Assembly: GCF_002160755.1 (NCBI RefSeq)
Contig: NZ_NFLE01000011.1
Location: forward strand, 1 to 64,000
Direction of reading: 5' to 3'
From: Lachnoclostridium sp. An14
GTDB lineage: Bacteria > Bacillota > Clostridia > Lachnospirales > Lachnospiraceae
DNA: 64,000 bases
A model generated the notes under the pieces. That model was not told the origin of the DNA. It saw only the letters and a program-made list of their open reading frames with translations, and ran no database searches. The position numbers and the translations under genes are program-made. Shown here one piece after another: positions 27,105-36,966 of this stretch (the stretch's first letter is position 1; each line of letters begins with the position of its first letter).

Positions 27105-28885
27105 AGCAGATTAACTACAAAAAGCTAATACTTCCGAATATCCCCTATGTGTTCTTTGTCTATCTCTTTGATAAAGTCGGACAGGCGGTGCGGCTTGCCC
27201 CCGGCGCGGATATTTCCGCAAAGATACTGAATATCACGCAGGGATTTTCCGCAGCCTTTGAAAGTGCCTTGCCGAGCATTTACCCGCTGGATTTGCTTGT
27301 CGGCATTGTCGGCGCGGTGATTATCCGCTTGATTGTCTATGTCAAAGGGAAAAACGCGAAGAAATACCGCAAGGGCGCGGAGTACGGCTCTGCCCGATGG
27401 GGAAACGCCGAAGATATTAAGCCCTACATAGACCCGGAGTTTCAAAACAACATCATTTTGACACAGACGGAACGCCTTACCATGAACAGCCGCCCGAAGC
27501 AGCCGAAGTACGCAAGAAATAAGAACGTCGTCGTGATCGGCGGCAGCGGCAGCGGAAAAACAAGGTTTTTCGTCAAGCCGAATTTAATGCAGCTTCATTC
27601 CTCTTACGTCTTGACAGACCCGAAAGGTACGGTTTTGGTTGAGTGCGGGAAGCTGCTGCAACGGGCGGGCTACCGCATTAAGGTACTGAATACGATTAAC
27701 TTCAAAAAATCTATGCACTACAACCCCTTTGTGTATATCCGCAGCGAGAAAGATATTTTGAAGCTGGTAAACACGTTGATAGCGAATACCAAAGGCGAGG
27801 GAGAAAAAAGTGCGGAGGATTTTTGGGTAAAAGCGGAAAGGTTATTGTATTGCGCATTGGTTGGCTACATCTGGTATGAAGCCCCCGCCGAGGAAATGAA
27901 CTTTATTACCCTGTTGGAACTTATCAACGCCAGCGAAGCCCGCGAGGACGACGAGGAATATCAAAGCCCCGTCGATCTGCTGTTTGCCGACTTGGAAGAA
28001 CGCGACCCCGACCATTTCGCGGTGAAGCAGTACCGAAAATATAAATTGGCGGCGGGCAAAACAGCAAAATCAATCCTCATTTCTTGCGGTGCGAGGCTTG
28101 CGCCTTTTGATATTAAGGAATTGCGCGATCTCATGTCCTACGACGAATTAGAACTTGACACGTTAGGCGACAGAAAGAGCGCACTTTTCCTCATAATGAG
28201 CGATACGGACAGCACGTTTAATTTTGTTATCGCTATGCTGCAATCGCAGCTTTTCAATTTGCTTTGCGACAAAGCGGACGACGAATATAACGGCAAATTG
28301 CCTGTTCACGTCCGCTTTTTGCTTGACGAGTTTGCGAACATCGGACAGATACCCCGATTTGATAAACTGATTGCCACAATCCGCAGCCGGGAAATGTCCG
28401 CTTCTATCATTCTGCAATCGCAGAGCCAGCTAAAAGCCATTTACAAGGACGCGGCAGAAATCATACTTGATAATGCCGACAGCACCTTGTTTTTGGGAGG
28501 ACGTGGGAAAAATGCAAAGGATATTTCGGATAACTTGGGACGGGAAACAATTGACAGTTTCAACACTTCCGAAAATCGCGGCACGCAGGTTTCTCATGGA
28601 CTTACTTATCAAAAATTAGGAAAGGAGTTGATGACACAGGACGAAATAGCAGTTATGGACGGTGGGAAATGTATTTTGCAGCTACGCGGTGTACGTCCCT
28701 TTTTAAGCGACAAATACGATATAACGAAACACCCGAACTACAAATACCTTTCCGACTTCGACAAGAAAAACGCTTTTGATGTGGAACGGTATATGTCTAC
28801 CCGCCCGGCAATAGTAAAGCCCGATGAAGCCTTTGACATATACGAAATAGATTTGTCCGACGAGGACGCAGCCGCCGAGGAATAA
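27101..28885 (+). CDS. VirD4/TraG-type coupling protein (type IV secretion ATPase)
   Basis: 594 residues. An N-terminal membrane anchor is formed by two hydrophobic segments (IPYVFFVYLF; LVGIVGAVIIRLIVYV). The ATPase domain has Walker A (GGSGSGKTR, about residues 146-154), the VLTDPKGT motif and LDEFANIGQIP (Walker B region), and SIILQSQSQLK. It couples the relaxase-DNA complex to the secretion channel at the membrane. PcfC/TcpA is the functional counterpart in Gram-positive systems. ATGA overlap with the PcfB gene. Confidence 0.94.
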   Translation: MKQINYKKLILPNIPYVFFVYLFDKVGQAVRLAPGADISAKILNITQGFSAAFESALPSIYPLDLLVGIVGAVIIRLIVYVKGKNAKKYRKGAEYGSARWGNAEDIKPYIDPEFQNNIILTQTERLTMNSRPKQPKYARNKNVVVIGGSGSGKTRFFVKPNLMQLHSSYVLTDPKGTVLVECGKLLQRAGYRIKVLNTINFKKSMHYNPFVYIRSEKDILKLVNTLIANTKGEGEKSAEDFWVKAERLLYCALVGYIWYEAPAEEMNFITLLELINASEAREDDEEYQSPVDLLFADLEERDPDHFAVKQYRKYKLAAGKTAKSILISCGARLAPFDIKELRDLMSYDELELDTLGDRKSALFLIMSDTDSTFNFVIAMLQSQLFNLLCDKADDEYNGKLPVHVRFLLDEFANIGQIPRFDKLIATIRSREMSASIILQSQSQLKAIYKDAAEIILDNADSTLFLGGRGKNAKDISDNLGRETIDSFNTSENRGTQVSHGLTYQKLGKELMTQDEIAVMDGGKCILQLRGVRPFLSDKYDITKHPNYKYLSDFDKKNAFDVERYMSTRPAIVKPDEAFDIYEIDLSDEDAAAEE

Positions 28886-28948
28886 CGGCGGCATTTTCAT
28901 TTTCAACAACATTTTTTGAGCCGCAAAGCGGCAGAAAGCGAGGTTTAT

Positions 28949-29164
28949 ATGGATTTCTTTAACAGCGCAGTTGGTGTATTGCAGACTTTGGTTATCGCGC
29001 TTGGCGCAGGTCTTGGCATTTGGGGGGCTATCAACCTCATGGAGGGTTACGGCAACGACAATCCGGGCGCAAAGAGCCAGGGCATGAAGCAGCTTATGGC
29101 GGGCGGTGGCGTCGCGTTGATCGGCGGCACCCTTGTTCCGCTTCTTTCCAAACTTTTTGGATAA
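28949..29164 (+). CDS. Maff2-family small membrane protein
   Basis: 71 residues with two hydrophobic helices (VLQTLVIALGAGLGIWGAIN and QLMAGGGVALIGGTLVPLLS) around a polar loop (GYGNDNPGAKSQG). This matches the Maff2 family found in the same place of Tn1549-like secretion loci. Its size and two-helix form resemble VirB2 pilin-like subunits. ATG 28949, preceded by a weak AGCGAGG. Confidence 0.85.
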   Translation: MDFFNSAVGVLQTLVIALGAGLGIWGAINLMEGYGNDNPGAKSQGMKQLMAGGGVALIGGTLVPLLSKLFG

Positions 29165-29234
29165 TGCCTAAAACAAATACCACCCGCCGCGCCCTCTCGG
29201 AAACGGGAGGGCGCGGGAAAGGAGGGATTAACTT

Positions 29235-30098
29235 TTGATATGGCAGATGATTGAAGATTGGTTTCGCGGCATTTTGACAGACGGGATTTTATCGAACCTC
29301 TCCGGCTTGTTTGACAGCGTAAATACAGAGGTTGGAGAAATTGCAACGCAAGTCGGCACGACCCCCGCCGGGTGGAACGCGGGCATATTCAACATGATAC
29401 GCAGCCTTTCGGAAAACGTCATTGTACCGATTGCGGGCGTTATCATTACCTTTGTCATGTGTTATGAACTAATCCAGCTTGTAATTGAAAAAAACAATCT
29501 GCACGATCTCGACACTTGGATTTTTTTCAAATGGATTTTCAAAACCTTTGTTGCGGTGCTGCTGGTAACAAATACTTGGAATATCGTCATGGGAGTTTTT
29601 GACGTTACGCAGAGCGTCGTCAATCAGAGCGCGGGGGTTATCATATCCGATACAAGCATAGACGTTACCACTGTCATTACCGACATTGAAGCAAAACTCG
29701 ACGCTATGAGCGTGGGCGGTCTTTTGGGGTTATGGTTTCAATCCCTCTTTGTAGGGCTTACCATGAAAGCCCTGTCAATCTGCATTATGCTTGTGGTGTA
29801 TGGGCGCATGATTGAAATATATCTTGTAACGAGCGTTGCCCCTATCCCGATGGCAACAATGGTAAATCACGAATGGGGCAGCATGGGACAGAATTACTTA
29901 AAATCTTTGCTTGCGCTTGGTTTTCAAGCGTTTTTGATTTTGGTGTGTGTCGGCATTTATGCGGTGTTGATACAGACAATCGCAGCGACCGACGACATAT
30001 CCGGCGCGATCTGGGCTTGCATGGGCTATACCGTCCTCTTGTGCTTTACCCTTTTCAAAACAGGGAGCCTTGCAAAGAGCGTCTTTTCGGCACATTAA
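29235..30098 (+). CDS. VirB6/TrbL-like polytopic membrane protein
   Basis: 287 residues with five to six predicted membrane segments (IVPIAGVIITFVMCYELIQL, WIFKTFVAVLLVT, ALSICIMLVVYG, ALGFQAFLILVCVGIYAVLI, ACMGYTVLLCFTLF). It forms part of the inner channel of the conjugation machine. The start is TTG 29235 behind AAAGGAGGG at eight bases. It lies between the pilin-like gene and a radical SAM gene. Confidence 0.88.
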   Translation: MIWQMIEDWFRGILTDGILSNLSGLFDSVNTEVGEIATQVGTTPAGWNAGIFNMIRSLSENVIVPIAGVIITFVMCYELIQLVIEKNNLHDLDTWIFFKWIFKTFVAVLLVTNTWNIVMGVFDVTQSVVNQSAGVIISDTSIDVTTVITDIEAKLDAMSVGGLLGLWFQSLFVGLTMKALSICIMLVVYGRMIEIYLVTSVAPIPMATMVNHEWGSMGQNYLKSLLALGFQAFLILVCVGIYAVLIQTIAATDDISGAIWACMGYTVLLCFTLFKTGSLAKSVFSAH

Positions 30099-30114
30099 GG
30101 GGGTGAGTTATGAT

Positions 30115-31011
30115 TTGAAAATCGGCTTAATCGACGTTGACAGCCATAATTTCCCCAACCTCTGCTTGATGAAGCTATCCGCGTATCATAAAGCAAAGGG
30201 GCATACGGTGGAATGGTGGAACACAAAGGAGCGGTACGACCTTGTATATAAAAGCCGCGTCTTTACGGACACCTATTCCAAAGACACGATAACCGTTACC
30301 AACGCGGAACAGGTCATTTTCGGCGGTACGGGCTACGACACGAAAAACCGCTTGCCGCCGGAAGTGGAACACAGTTACCCGGATTATTCAATCTACCCGC
30401 AGTTTTTCGGGATTGCTTACGGCTTTTTAAGCCGGGGTTGTCCGAGAAATTGCGGGTTTTGCATTGTCAGCGGTAAAGAGGGACGCAAAAGCGTTAAGGT
30501 TGCGGATTTGTCCGAGTTTTGGAAATGGCAGCCGGAAATAAAAATCATGGACGCTAATCTGCTTGCCTGTCCCGACCATGAAAATCTCATTGAGCAGCTT
30601 ATACGAAGCCGCGCATGGGTGGATTTTTCGCAAGGGCTGGATATTCGCCTTGTGAACAGGGATAATGTCAGCCTGTTAAATCGGGTACGGATAAAAGCGG
30701 TACATTTTGCATGGGATAATCCCGACGAGGACTTGACCGGGTATTTCCAACGTTTTTTGGATTTGACAGCTATTAAGAGCAGCCGCCAGCGGCGCGTGTA
30801 TGTTCTTACCAACTACGGCAGCACTCACGAACAGGATTTATACCGCGTGAACACCTTGCGGGCTATGGGCTTTGACCCGTATGTGATGATTTACGAGCGT
30901 CCAACCGCCCCGCCTGTTACCCGCCATTTGCAACGGTGGGTAAACAACAAGCGGCTTTTCTATGCTGTTCCCCGCTTTGAAGATTACATTCCGGGCAGAA
31001 AGGAGGTTTGA
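30115..31011 (+). CDS. radical SAM protein inside the conjugation operon
   Basis: 298 residues. CX3CX2C iron-sulfur ligands are Cys109, Cys113 and Cys116 (GCPRNCGFC). The N-terminus MKIGLIDVDSHNFPNL and WWNTKERYDLVYKSRVFTD form a Rossmann-like lead domain; the SAM barrel follows (FSQGLDIRLVNRDNV, VHFAWDNPDE). The substrate is unknown. I start at TTG 30115 because it fits AAGGGGG at 30097-30103 and a natural N-terminus; GTG 30103 overlaps that site. It separates virB6 from prgI and virB4, an unusual place for an enzyme. Confidence 0.85.
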   Translation: MKIGLIDVDSHNFPNLCLMKLSAYHKAKGHTVEWWNTKERYDLVYKSRVFTDTYSKDTITVTNAEQVIFGGTGYDTKNRLPPEVEHSYPDYSIYPQFFGIAYGFLSRGCPRNCGFCIVSGKEGRKSVKVADLSEFWKWQPEIKIMDANLLACPDHENLIEQLIRSRAWVDFSQGLDIRLVNRDNVSLLNRVRIKAVHFAWDNPDEDLTGYFQRFLDLTAIKSSRQRRVYVLTNYGSTHEQDLYRVNTLRAMGFDPYVMIYERPTAPPVTRHLQRWVNNKRLFYAVPRFEDYIPGRKEV

Positions 31012-31012
31012 A

Positions 31013-31405
31013 ATGGCGTATGTAACCGTCCCAAAGGACTTAACAAAAATCAAAAGCAAGGTAATGTTCAACCTTACCAAACGACAGCTAATTTGTTTCA
31101 GCGCGGCGGTAGCAATCGGACTGCCGCTGTTCTTTTTGGTAAAAGGCAGCGTTGGAACGAGCGCAGCGGCATTGTGCATGGTGCTTGCCATGCTGCCTAT
31201 GTTTTTGCTTGCCATGTACGAGAAAAACGGGCAACCGCTGGAAGTGATTATTCGGCAATTTGTGGAAGTGAAGTTTCTTCGCCCCAAAGAGCGACCTTAT
31301 CAGACCAACAATTTTTATGCCGCCCTTGCGCGGCAAGAGCAATTAGATAAGGAGGTACGGGCGATTGTCAAAGGAAAAGAAAAACACCCAAAACGAAAAG
31401 CGTAA
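31013..31405 (+). CDS. prgI: PrgI-family conjugation protein
   Basis: 130 residues with the PrgI pattern: AYVTVPKDLTKIKSKVMFNL, two adjacent membrane helices (LICFSAAVAIGLPLFFLV and AALCMVLAMLPMFLLAMYE), then a cytoplasmic tail. PrgI is the VirB3-like partner of the VirB4 ATPase in Gram-positive systems. ATG 31013 follows AAAGGAGG. Its end overlaps the start of virB4. Confidence 0.9.
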   Translation: MAYVTVPKDLTKIKSKVMFNLTKRQLICFSAAVAIGLPLFFLVKGSVGTSAAALCMVLAMLPMFLLAMYEKNGQPLEVIIRQFVEVKFLRPKERPYQTNNFYAALARQEQLDKEVRAIVKGKEKHPKRKA

Positions 31406-33761
31406 ACTTTCCCGACAGGAAAGAAAACAGATAGATACCCTTATCCGACAGGCAAAGGGCGACGGGAAGCCCCATACGGCGCAGGACAGCATACCGTTTG
31501 AGCGAATGTATAAGGACGGGATTTGCCGCCTTGCAAACGGGCGGTATTCCAAGTGCATTGAGTTTGAGGATATAAATTATCAGCTTGCGCAGCCGGACGA
31601 CAAAACCGCCATTTTTGAAGCCCTTTGCGATATGTATAACTCGTTCGACGCTTCTATCAGCGTGCAGCTTTCCCTAATCAGCCGCCATGCGAACAAGGAC
31701 GATTTTAAGAACAGTATCACGATTGCACCGCAGAATGACGACTTCGACAGTATCAGAGCAGAATACACCGAAATGCTTAGGACGCAGCTTGAACGCGGAA
31801 ACAACGGGCTTATCAAAACCAAGTTTCTCACCTTTACCGTTGAAGCAAAGGACATTAGATCGGCGCGGGCGCGTCTTGCCCGCATTGAAACGGACACCCT
31901 CAACCATTTTAAGGTGATCGGCGCGGCGGCGCGGGTATTGGACGGGAAACAGCGTCTTGAAGTGCTGCATGGGATTTTTCACCCGGACGGGGAACGCTTT
32001 AACTTTGCGTGGGAATGGCTACCCGCAAGTGGGCTTTCCGTCAAGGACTTTATCGCCCCGTCCTCTTTCCGATTTGGCGACGGGCGAATGTTTCAAATGG
32101 GCGGCAAGTTTGGTGCGGTTTCCTTTTTGCAGATCGTCGCGCCGGAACTCTCCGACCGTATGCTTGCCGACTTCATGGACGCGGAAAACGGGATTATCGT
32201 TAATCTGCACATTCAGAGTATCGACCACAACGAAGCAATCAAGACGATTAAGCGCAAGATCACCGACCTTGACCGCATGAAGATTGAGGAACAAAAGAAA
32301 GCAATCCGCAGCGGCTACGACATGGATATTATTCCGTCTGACCTTGCCACCTACGGCGGGGAAGCAAAAAACCTACTCCGCGATTTGCAGAGCCGCAACG
32401 AAAGAATGTTTCTGCTCACGCTGCTTGTCTTAAACCTTGCAGATACCAAGCAGAAATTGGATAACGAAGTATTTGGGGCGGCGGCAATCGCACAGAAATA
32501 CAACTGCATTTTGACCCGCCTTGACTACCGGCAGGAACAGGGGCTTATGTCCTCTATCCCGTTGGGGGAAAACCTTATCCATATCCAGCGCGGCTTGACG
32601 ACCAGCAGCACCGCCGTTTTCGTTCCCTTTACGGTGCAAGAGCTGTTCCAAAGCGGCGAAGCATTGTATTACGGCTTAAACGCCCTTTCCAACAACATGA
32701 TTTTGTGCGACCGAAAGAAGCTGAAAAACCCCAACGGCTTGATACTCGGCACACCGGGCAGCGGCAAAAGTTTTTCTGCAAAACGCGAAATCACAAACGC
32801 TTTTCTTATCACGTCCGACGACATTATCATTTGCGACCCCGAAGCCGAATATTATCCCCTTGTCGGACGTTTGAAAGGACAGGTTATCAAGGTTTCGCAG
32901 AACAGCACGCAGTACATTAACCCTATGGATATTAACCTCAATTACAGCGAGGGCGACACGCCCATAGCCTTAAAGAGCGATTTTATCCTTTCCTTTTGTG
33001 AGTTGATTATGGGAGGTAAAAACGGGCTGGAAGCTGTTGAAAAGACCTTGATTGACCGCGCTGTTATCAGCGTGTACCGCAACTACCTTGCCGACCCGAA
33101 GCCTAAAAATATGCCGATTTTGGGCGACCTCTACGACGAAATCAAGAAGCAGCCGGAAAAGGAAGCGCAGCGTATCGCGGCGGCATTGGAACTCTATGTA
33201 AACGGCAGCTTGAACATTTTTAACCACAGGACAAACGTTGACATTCATAACCGCCTTGTCTGCTTTGATATTAAGGAACTCGGTACGCAGCTTAAAAAAG
33301 TCGGTATGCTTATCGTCCAAGACCAAGTATGGAACAGAGTAACGGTAAACCGCAGCGAGGGCAAGGCGACGCGGTATTACATCGACGAGTTTCATTTGCT
33401 GCTCAAAGAGGAACAGACCGCAGCGTACAGCGTTGAGATTTGGAAGCGTTTTAGAAAGTGGGGCGGTATTCCGACAGGTATCACCCAAAACGTGAAAGAT
33501 TTGTTGTCGTCCCGCGAGGTGGAGAACATCTTTGAAAACTCGGACTTTGTGTATATGCTCAACCAAGCCCAGGGCGACAGGGAAATCCTTGCAAAGCAGC
33601 TTAACATTTCGCAGCAGCAAATGACCTATGTAACCCATTCCGAAGCGGGCGAGGGGCTTATTTTCTACGGCAACGTGATTTTGCCCTTTATTGACCGTTT
33701 CCCGCAAAATACAGAACTCTATCGCGTCATGACGACCAAACCCGGCGAGGTGTCGGCATGA
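31365..33761 (+). CDS. virB4: VirB4-type conjugation ATPase
   Basis: 798 residues. An N-terminal VirB4 domain (ISVQLSLISRHANKDDF) leads to an ATPase core with Walker A (GTPGSGKSF, about residues 461-469), the DPEAEYYPL segment, YYIDEFHLLL (Walker B) and GITQNVKDLL. It powers assembly and substrate passage in the secretion channel. The start is TTG 31365, nine bases after AAGGAGG and inside the end of prgI, so translation is coupled. The following methyltransferase gene overlaps its stop. Confidence 0.95.
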   Translation: MSKEKKNTQNEKRKLSRQERKQIDTLIRQAKGDGKPHTAQDSIPFERMYKDGICRLANGRYSKCIEFEDINYQLAQPDDKTAIFEALCDMYNSFDASISVQLSLISRHANKDDFKNSITIAPQNDDFDSIRAEYTEMLRTQLERGNNGLIKTKFLTFTVEAKDIRSARARLARIETDTLNHFKVIGAAARVLDGKQRLEVLHGIFHPDGERFNFAWEWLPASGLSVKDFIAPSSFRFGDGRMFQMGGKFGAVSFLQIVAPELSDRMLADFMDAENGIIVNLHIQSIDHNEAIKTIKRKITDLDRMKIEEQKKAIRSGYDMDIIPSDLATYGGEAKNLLRDLQSRNERMFLLTLLVLNLADTKQKLDNEVFGAAAIAQKYNCILTRLDYRQEQGLMSSIPLGENLIHIQRGLTTSSTAVFVPFTVQELFQSGEALYYGLNALSNNMILCDRKKLKNPNGLILGTPGSGKSFSAKREITNAFLITSDDIIICDPEAEYYPLVGRLKGQVIKVSQNSTQYINPMDINLNYSEGDTPIALKSDFILSFCELIMGGKNGLEAVEKTLIDRAVISVYRNYLADPKPKNMPILGDLYDEIKKQPEKEAQRIAAALELYVNGSLNIFNHRTNVDIHNRLVCFDIKELGTQLKKVGMLIVQDQVWNRVTVNRSEGKATRYYIDEFHLLLKEEQTAAYSVEIWKRFRKWGGIPTGITQNVKDLLSSREVENIFENSDFVYMLNQAQGDREILAKQLNISQQQMTYVTHSEAGEGLIFYGNVILPFIDRFPQNTELYRVMTTKPGEVSA

Positions 33762-34714
33762 GGATAGAAACGGACAAAATCTATTGCGGCGACAGCTTGC
33801 AGGTACTTCAAACCTTGCCGGATAACTGTATGGATTGTTGCGTAACGTCCCCGCCCTACTATGCTTTGCGCGATTACGGCACAGACGGGCAGATCGGGCG
33901 GGAAGCAACGCCGGAGGAATATGTTTCCCGCATTACGGCGGTTTTCCATGAGGTAAAGCGGGTGCTTACGCCGGAGGGTACTTGTTGGCTGAATATCGCG
34001 GACACTTATTGCGGCACAGGCAGCAAAGCCGACCACCAAGACCCGAAATACCCCAAAGGCAGGAACGGGCAGCAAGTGGCGGTAAACCACCGCGCCCCCG
34101 GCTGCAAGCCGAAAGACCTAATCGGTATTCCGTGGCTTGTAGCCCTTGCCTTGCGGGGCGACGGTTGGTATTTGCGCAGTTCTATCATTTGGCATAAGGG
34201 GAACCCCATGCCGGAAAGCACGCGGGACAGGCCGACCCGCTGCTATGAATATGTGTTTCTGCTTACCAAGTCAAAGAAGTATTTTTACGATTGGCAAGCG
34301 GTAGCCGAGCCGATAGCCCTCACAACGGCGGGTCGGCTGAAAAGCGGAGTTAGCAAAGGAAACAAGTATAACGTTACTGTTCCGGGGCAAAACCAACCGC
34401 AGAAAATCAACCGCCCCCGCGAAAAGGGCGCATACGCCGATGAGTTGATATGCCCCGTCCGCAGCCGCCGCAACGTTTGGCAGATCAACACAGCTTCCTA
34501 TCGCGGCGGGCATTTCGCAGCTTTCCCGCCGAAACTTGCGGAAACGTGCATTTTGGCGGGCTGTCCCGTCGGCGGGATTGTCCTTGACCCGTTTTTAGGC
34601 AGCGGAACCACCGCAGCGGCGGCAAAAAGCCTTGACCGCCGCTATATTGGTATTGAGATCAACCCCGAATACTGTAACCTTGCGAAACAGCGGATTGGAG
34701 GTGAAAGCCCATGA
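33758..34714 (+). CDS. site-specific DNA methyltransferase (N4-cytosine/N6-adenine type)
   Basis: 318 residues. The catalytic motif TSPPYYALRDYG (about residues 30-41) precedes the SAM-binding motif DPFLGSGTT (near residue 280), the beta-class order. TSPPY rather than DPPY favours N4-cytosine methylation, though N6-adenine is possible. No restriction nuclease is adjacent, so it probably protects the element's DNA in a new host, acting with the ArdA/ArdC-type protein further on. Overlaps virB4 by four bases and the hydrolase gene by four bases. Confidence 0.92.
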   Translation: MRIETDKIYCGDSLQVLQTLPDNCMDCCVTSPPYYALRDYGTDGQIGREATPEEYVSRITAVFHEVKRVLTPEGTCWLNIADTYCGTGSKADHQDPKYPKGRNGQQVAVNHRAPGCKPKDLIGIPWLVALALRGDGWYLRSSIIWHKGNPMPESTRDRPTRCYEYVFLLTKSKKYFYDWQAVAEPIALTTAGRLKSGVSKGNKYNVTVPGQNQPQKINRPREKGAYADELICPVRSRRNVWQINTASYRGGHFAAFPPKLAETCILAGCPVGGIVLDPFLGSGTTAAAAKSLDRRYIGIEINPEYCNLAKQRIGGESP

Positions 34715-36678
34715 GCAAGGAATGGAAAGCCCCGGACAAGGTAACGCAGAAAATGACCCGCGACGGTGCGGTTGCGGAAAACCTCACGACGGGCGAAACG
34801 TCCAGTATCAGCGAAAGGCCGCAGGAGGAAAACTATTCAGCCCCCGCAGGCGCGGCAGCGGAAAAGGTTGTGCAGCATATCGGCGCAGAGATTGAGCGAC
34901 ACGCAGCAAAAGGCGCGGAGAAAAAAGCCCTTGACGCGGCGCAGCCTAAAACCCATTCTTCCCGCTTGCAGTTTTCCGAAGCGGAACGGGCAACGCCGGA
35001 CCTGCAAAAGGCAATCAAAAAATCCGATACGGCGGCTGACCGTTTAGACAAAGCGCGGGCAGCTATCCCCAAACAGACCAAAATCAAGAAAGAGCGCGTT
35101 TTTGACGAAGCCAAAGGCAAAGCAAAGACGCGCCTTGCTTTTGAAAAAACGGATAAGCCCCCAAACGGCAAGTTGCGTCATAACCCGTTATCCCGTCCGG
35201 CGCAGGAATTGGACGCCGCCGTACATGGAAAAATCTATGAGGTGGAGAAAGAAAACGTCGGTGTGGAAAGCGGACACAGGATAGAACTTGTGGGCGAGAA
35301 AGCGGGCGGCATGACGACGCGGGCAGTAAAACGCGGCATACGCAGCCATAAGCTGAAACCTTACCGGGCGGCGGCAGCAGCCGAGAAAAAGGCAGCAAAG
35401 GCAAACGCCGATTTTCTCTATCAAAAGGCGCTGCATGATAACCCCGCCCTTGCGCACTCTAACCCGATTTCCCGTTTTTGGCAAAAGCAGCGCATTAAAA
35501 AGCAGTATGCAAAGGCGTTGAAAACGGGCGGCAAGGTGAAAAAGACCGCCGAAGCCACCGCAAAGGCAGCAAAGAAAACGGCGCAGGAAACCAAACGGGC
35601 GACGTTCTTTGTCGTCCGGCATTGGAAAGGCTGTTTGATCGTGGGCGGGATTGCCTTTATCGTGCTTCTGTTTTTCGGCGGTTTGTCCTCTTGTTCCCTG
35701 TTCGGCGGCAACAGCGGAAGCGGCTTGATTGCGTCGTCCTATCTCTCCGAGGACGCGGATATTACAGGCGCAGAAAGCGCGTATGTCGCTATGGAAGCCG
35801 AGTTACAGGATATGCTGGATAACATCGAAAGCGAATACCCCGGCTATGACGAATACCGGGTAACGGCTGACGAGATCGAGCATGACCCGTATGTGCTAAT
35901 CTCTATCCTCTCCGCTTGGCATGAGGGCGTGTTTACTCTCGATGAAGCGCAAAGCACCCTTGAAATGCTCTTTGATAAACAGTATATCTTGACGGTTACG
36001 GAGGAAGTCGAGGTACGCTACCGCACCGAAACGCGGACGGACAGCGAGGGCAACGAATACGACGTTGAAGTAGCCTATAACTATTACATTCTCAATGTGG
36101 ATTTGGAAAACTTCAACCTCTCCCATGTTCCCGTTTACATTATGGGCGAGGAACAGCTATCCATGTACGCTATGTATATGTCGTCGCTTGGGAACAGACC
36201 CGACCTTTTCCCGCAATCCGGCTATATTTCAAAATACTATGAAAACCCGCCAGCGGATTATGAAATCCCGCCCGCCTATCTGGAAGATGAACAGTTTGCG
36301 CGGCTCATTGAGGAAGCGGAAAAGTATGTCGGTTTTCCTTATGTGTGGGGCGGCAGCAGCCCGGAAACCTCTTTTGATTGCAGCGGTTTTGTTAGCTATG
36401 TGCTGACGAACAGCGGCCTATACAATACGGGCAGACTTGGGGCACAGGGGCTTTACAACATTTCAACCCGCGTTTCCAACCCGCAGCCGGGGGATTTGGT
36501 TTTCTTTACGGGTACATACGACACACCGGGCGTATCTCATGTGGGTATCTACGTTGGCGAGGACGGGGACGGAAGCCCCGTCATGCTGCATTGTGGCGAC
36601 CCGATACAATACGCAAAACTTGATACAAGCTATTGGCAATCCCATTTTTACGCCTATGGGCGGCTACATTACAACTGA
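34711..36678 (+). CDS. membrane-anchored NlpC/P60 cell-wall hydrolase of the conjugation system
   Basis: 655 residues. A long charged cytoplasmic N-terminus (about 300 residues, Lys/Ala-rich), one membrane helix near residues 308-328 (CLIVGGIAFIVLLFFGGL), an extracellular linker (SEDADITGAESAYVAMEAEL) and a C-terminal NlpC/P60 domain with catalytic Cys557 (TSFDCSGF) and His610 (VSHVGIYVG). It cuts peptidoglycan peptides to make room for the transfer channel. Gram-positive conjugation systems carry such enzymes in this position. The large cytoplasmic part is unusual in length for a cell-wall enzyme and its role is unknown. Confidence 0.92.
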   Translation: MSKEWKAPDKVTQKMTRDGAVAENLTTGETSSISERPQEENYSAPAGAAAEKVVQHIGAEIERHAAKGAEKKALDAAQPKTHSSRLQFSEAERATPDLQKAIKKSDTAADRLDKARAAIPKQTKIKKERVFDEAKGKAKTRLAFEKTDKPPNGKLRHNPLSRPAQELDAAVHGKIYEVEKENVGVESGHRIELVGEKAGGMTTRAVKRGIRSHKLKPYRAAAAAEKKAAKANADFLYQKALHDNPALAHSNPISRFWQKQRIKKQYAKALKTGGKVKKTAEATAKAAKKTAQETKRATFFVVRHWKGCLIVGGIAFIVLLFFGGLSSCSLFGGNSGSGLIASSYLSEDADITGAESAYVAMEAELQDMLDNIESEYPGYDEYRVTADEIEHDPYVLISILSAWHEGVFTLDEAQSTLEMLFDKQYILTVTEEVEVRYRTETRTDSEGNEYDVEVAYNYYILNVDLENFNLSHVPVYIMGEEQLSMYAMYMSSLGNRPDLFPQSGYISKYYENPPADYEIPPAYLEDEQFARLIEEAEKYVGFPYVWGGSSPETSFDCSGFVSYVLTNSGLYNTGRLGAQGLYNISTRVSNPQPGDLVFFTGTYDTPGVSHVGIYVGEDGDGSPVMLHCGDPIQYAKLDTSYWQSHFYAYGRLHYN

Positions 36679-36699
36679 CTTTGAAAGGAGTTTATTTCT

Positions 36700-36966
36700 A
36701 TGGCAAACACGAAACTTGACCGTATCGAACGGGATATTGAGAAAACGAGGGCGAAAATCCTTGAATACCAAAAAAGACTGAAAGACCTTGAAGCGCAGAA
36801 AATCGAGGAAGAAAATGCGCAGATCGTTCAAATGGTGAAAGCGGTACACCTTGACGGGGCGCAGCTTGCCGCGTTCCTCTCCGCTTACGCCAGCGGCGAA
36901 ATTGCTTTGCCGCAGCCGGACGCAGACTATACCGACGAACAGGAGGAAACCGAAGATGAAGCATAA
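36700..36966 (+). CDS. DUF4315-family coiled-coil protein
   Basis: 88 residues: an N-terminal coiled coil (KLDRIERDIEKTRAKILEYQ) and an acidic tail. It matches the DUF4315 family that accompanies Tn1549-like conjugation genes. Function unknown. ATG 36700 is preceded by AAAGGAG. The following gene overlaps by 11 bases. Confidence 0.85.
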   Translation: MANTKLDRIERDIEKTRAKILEYQKRLKDLEAQKIEEENAQIVQMVKAVHLDGAQLAAFLSAYASGEIALPQPDADYTDEQEETEDEA

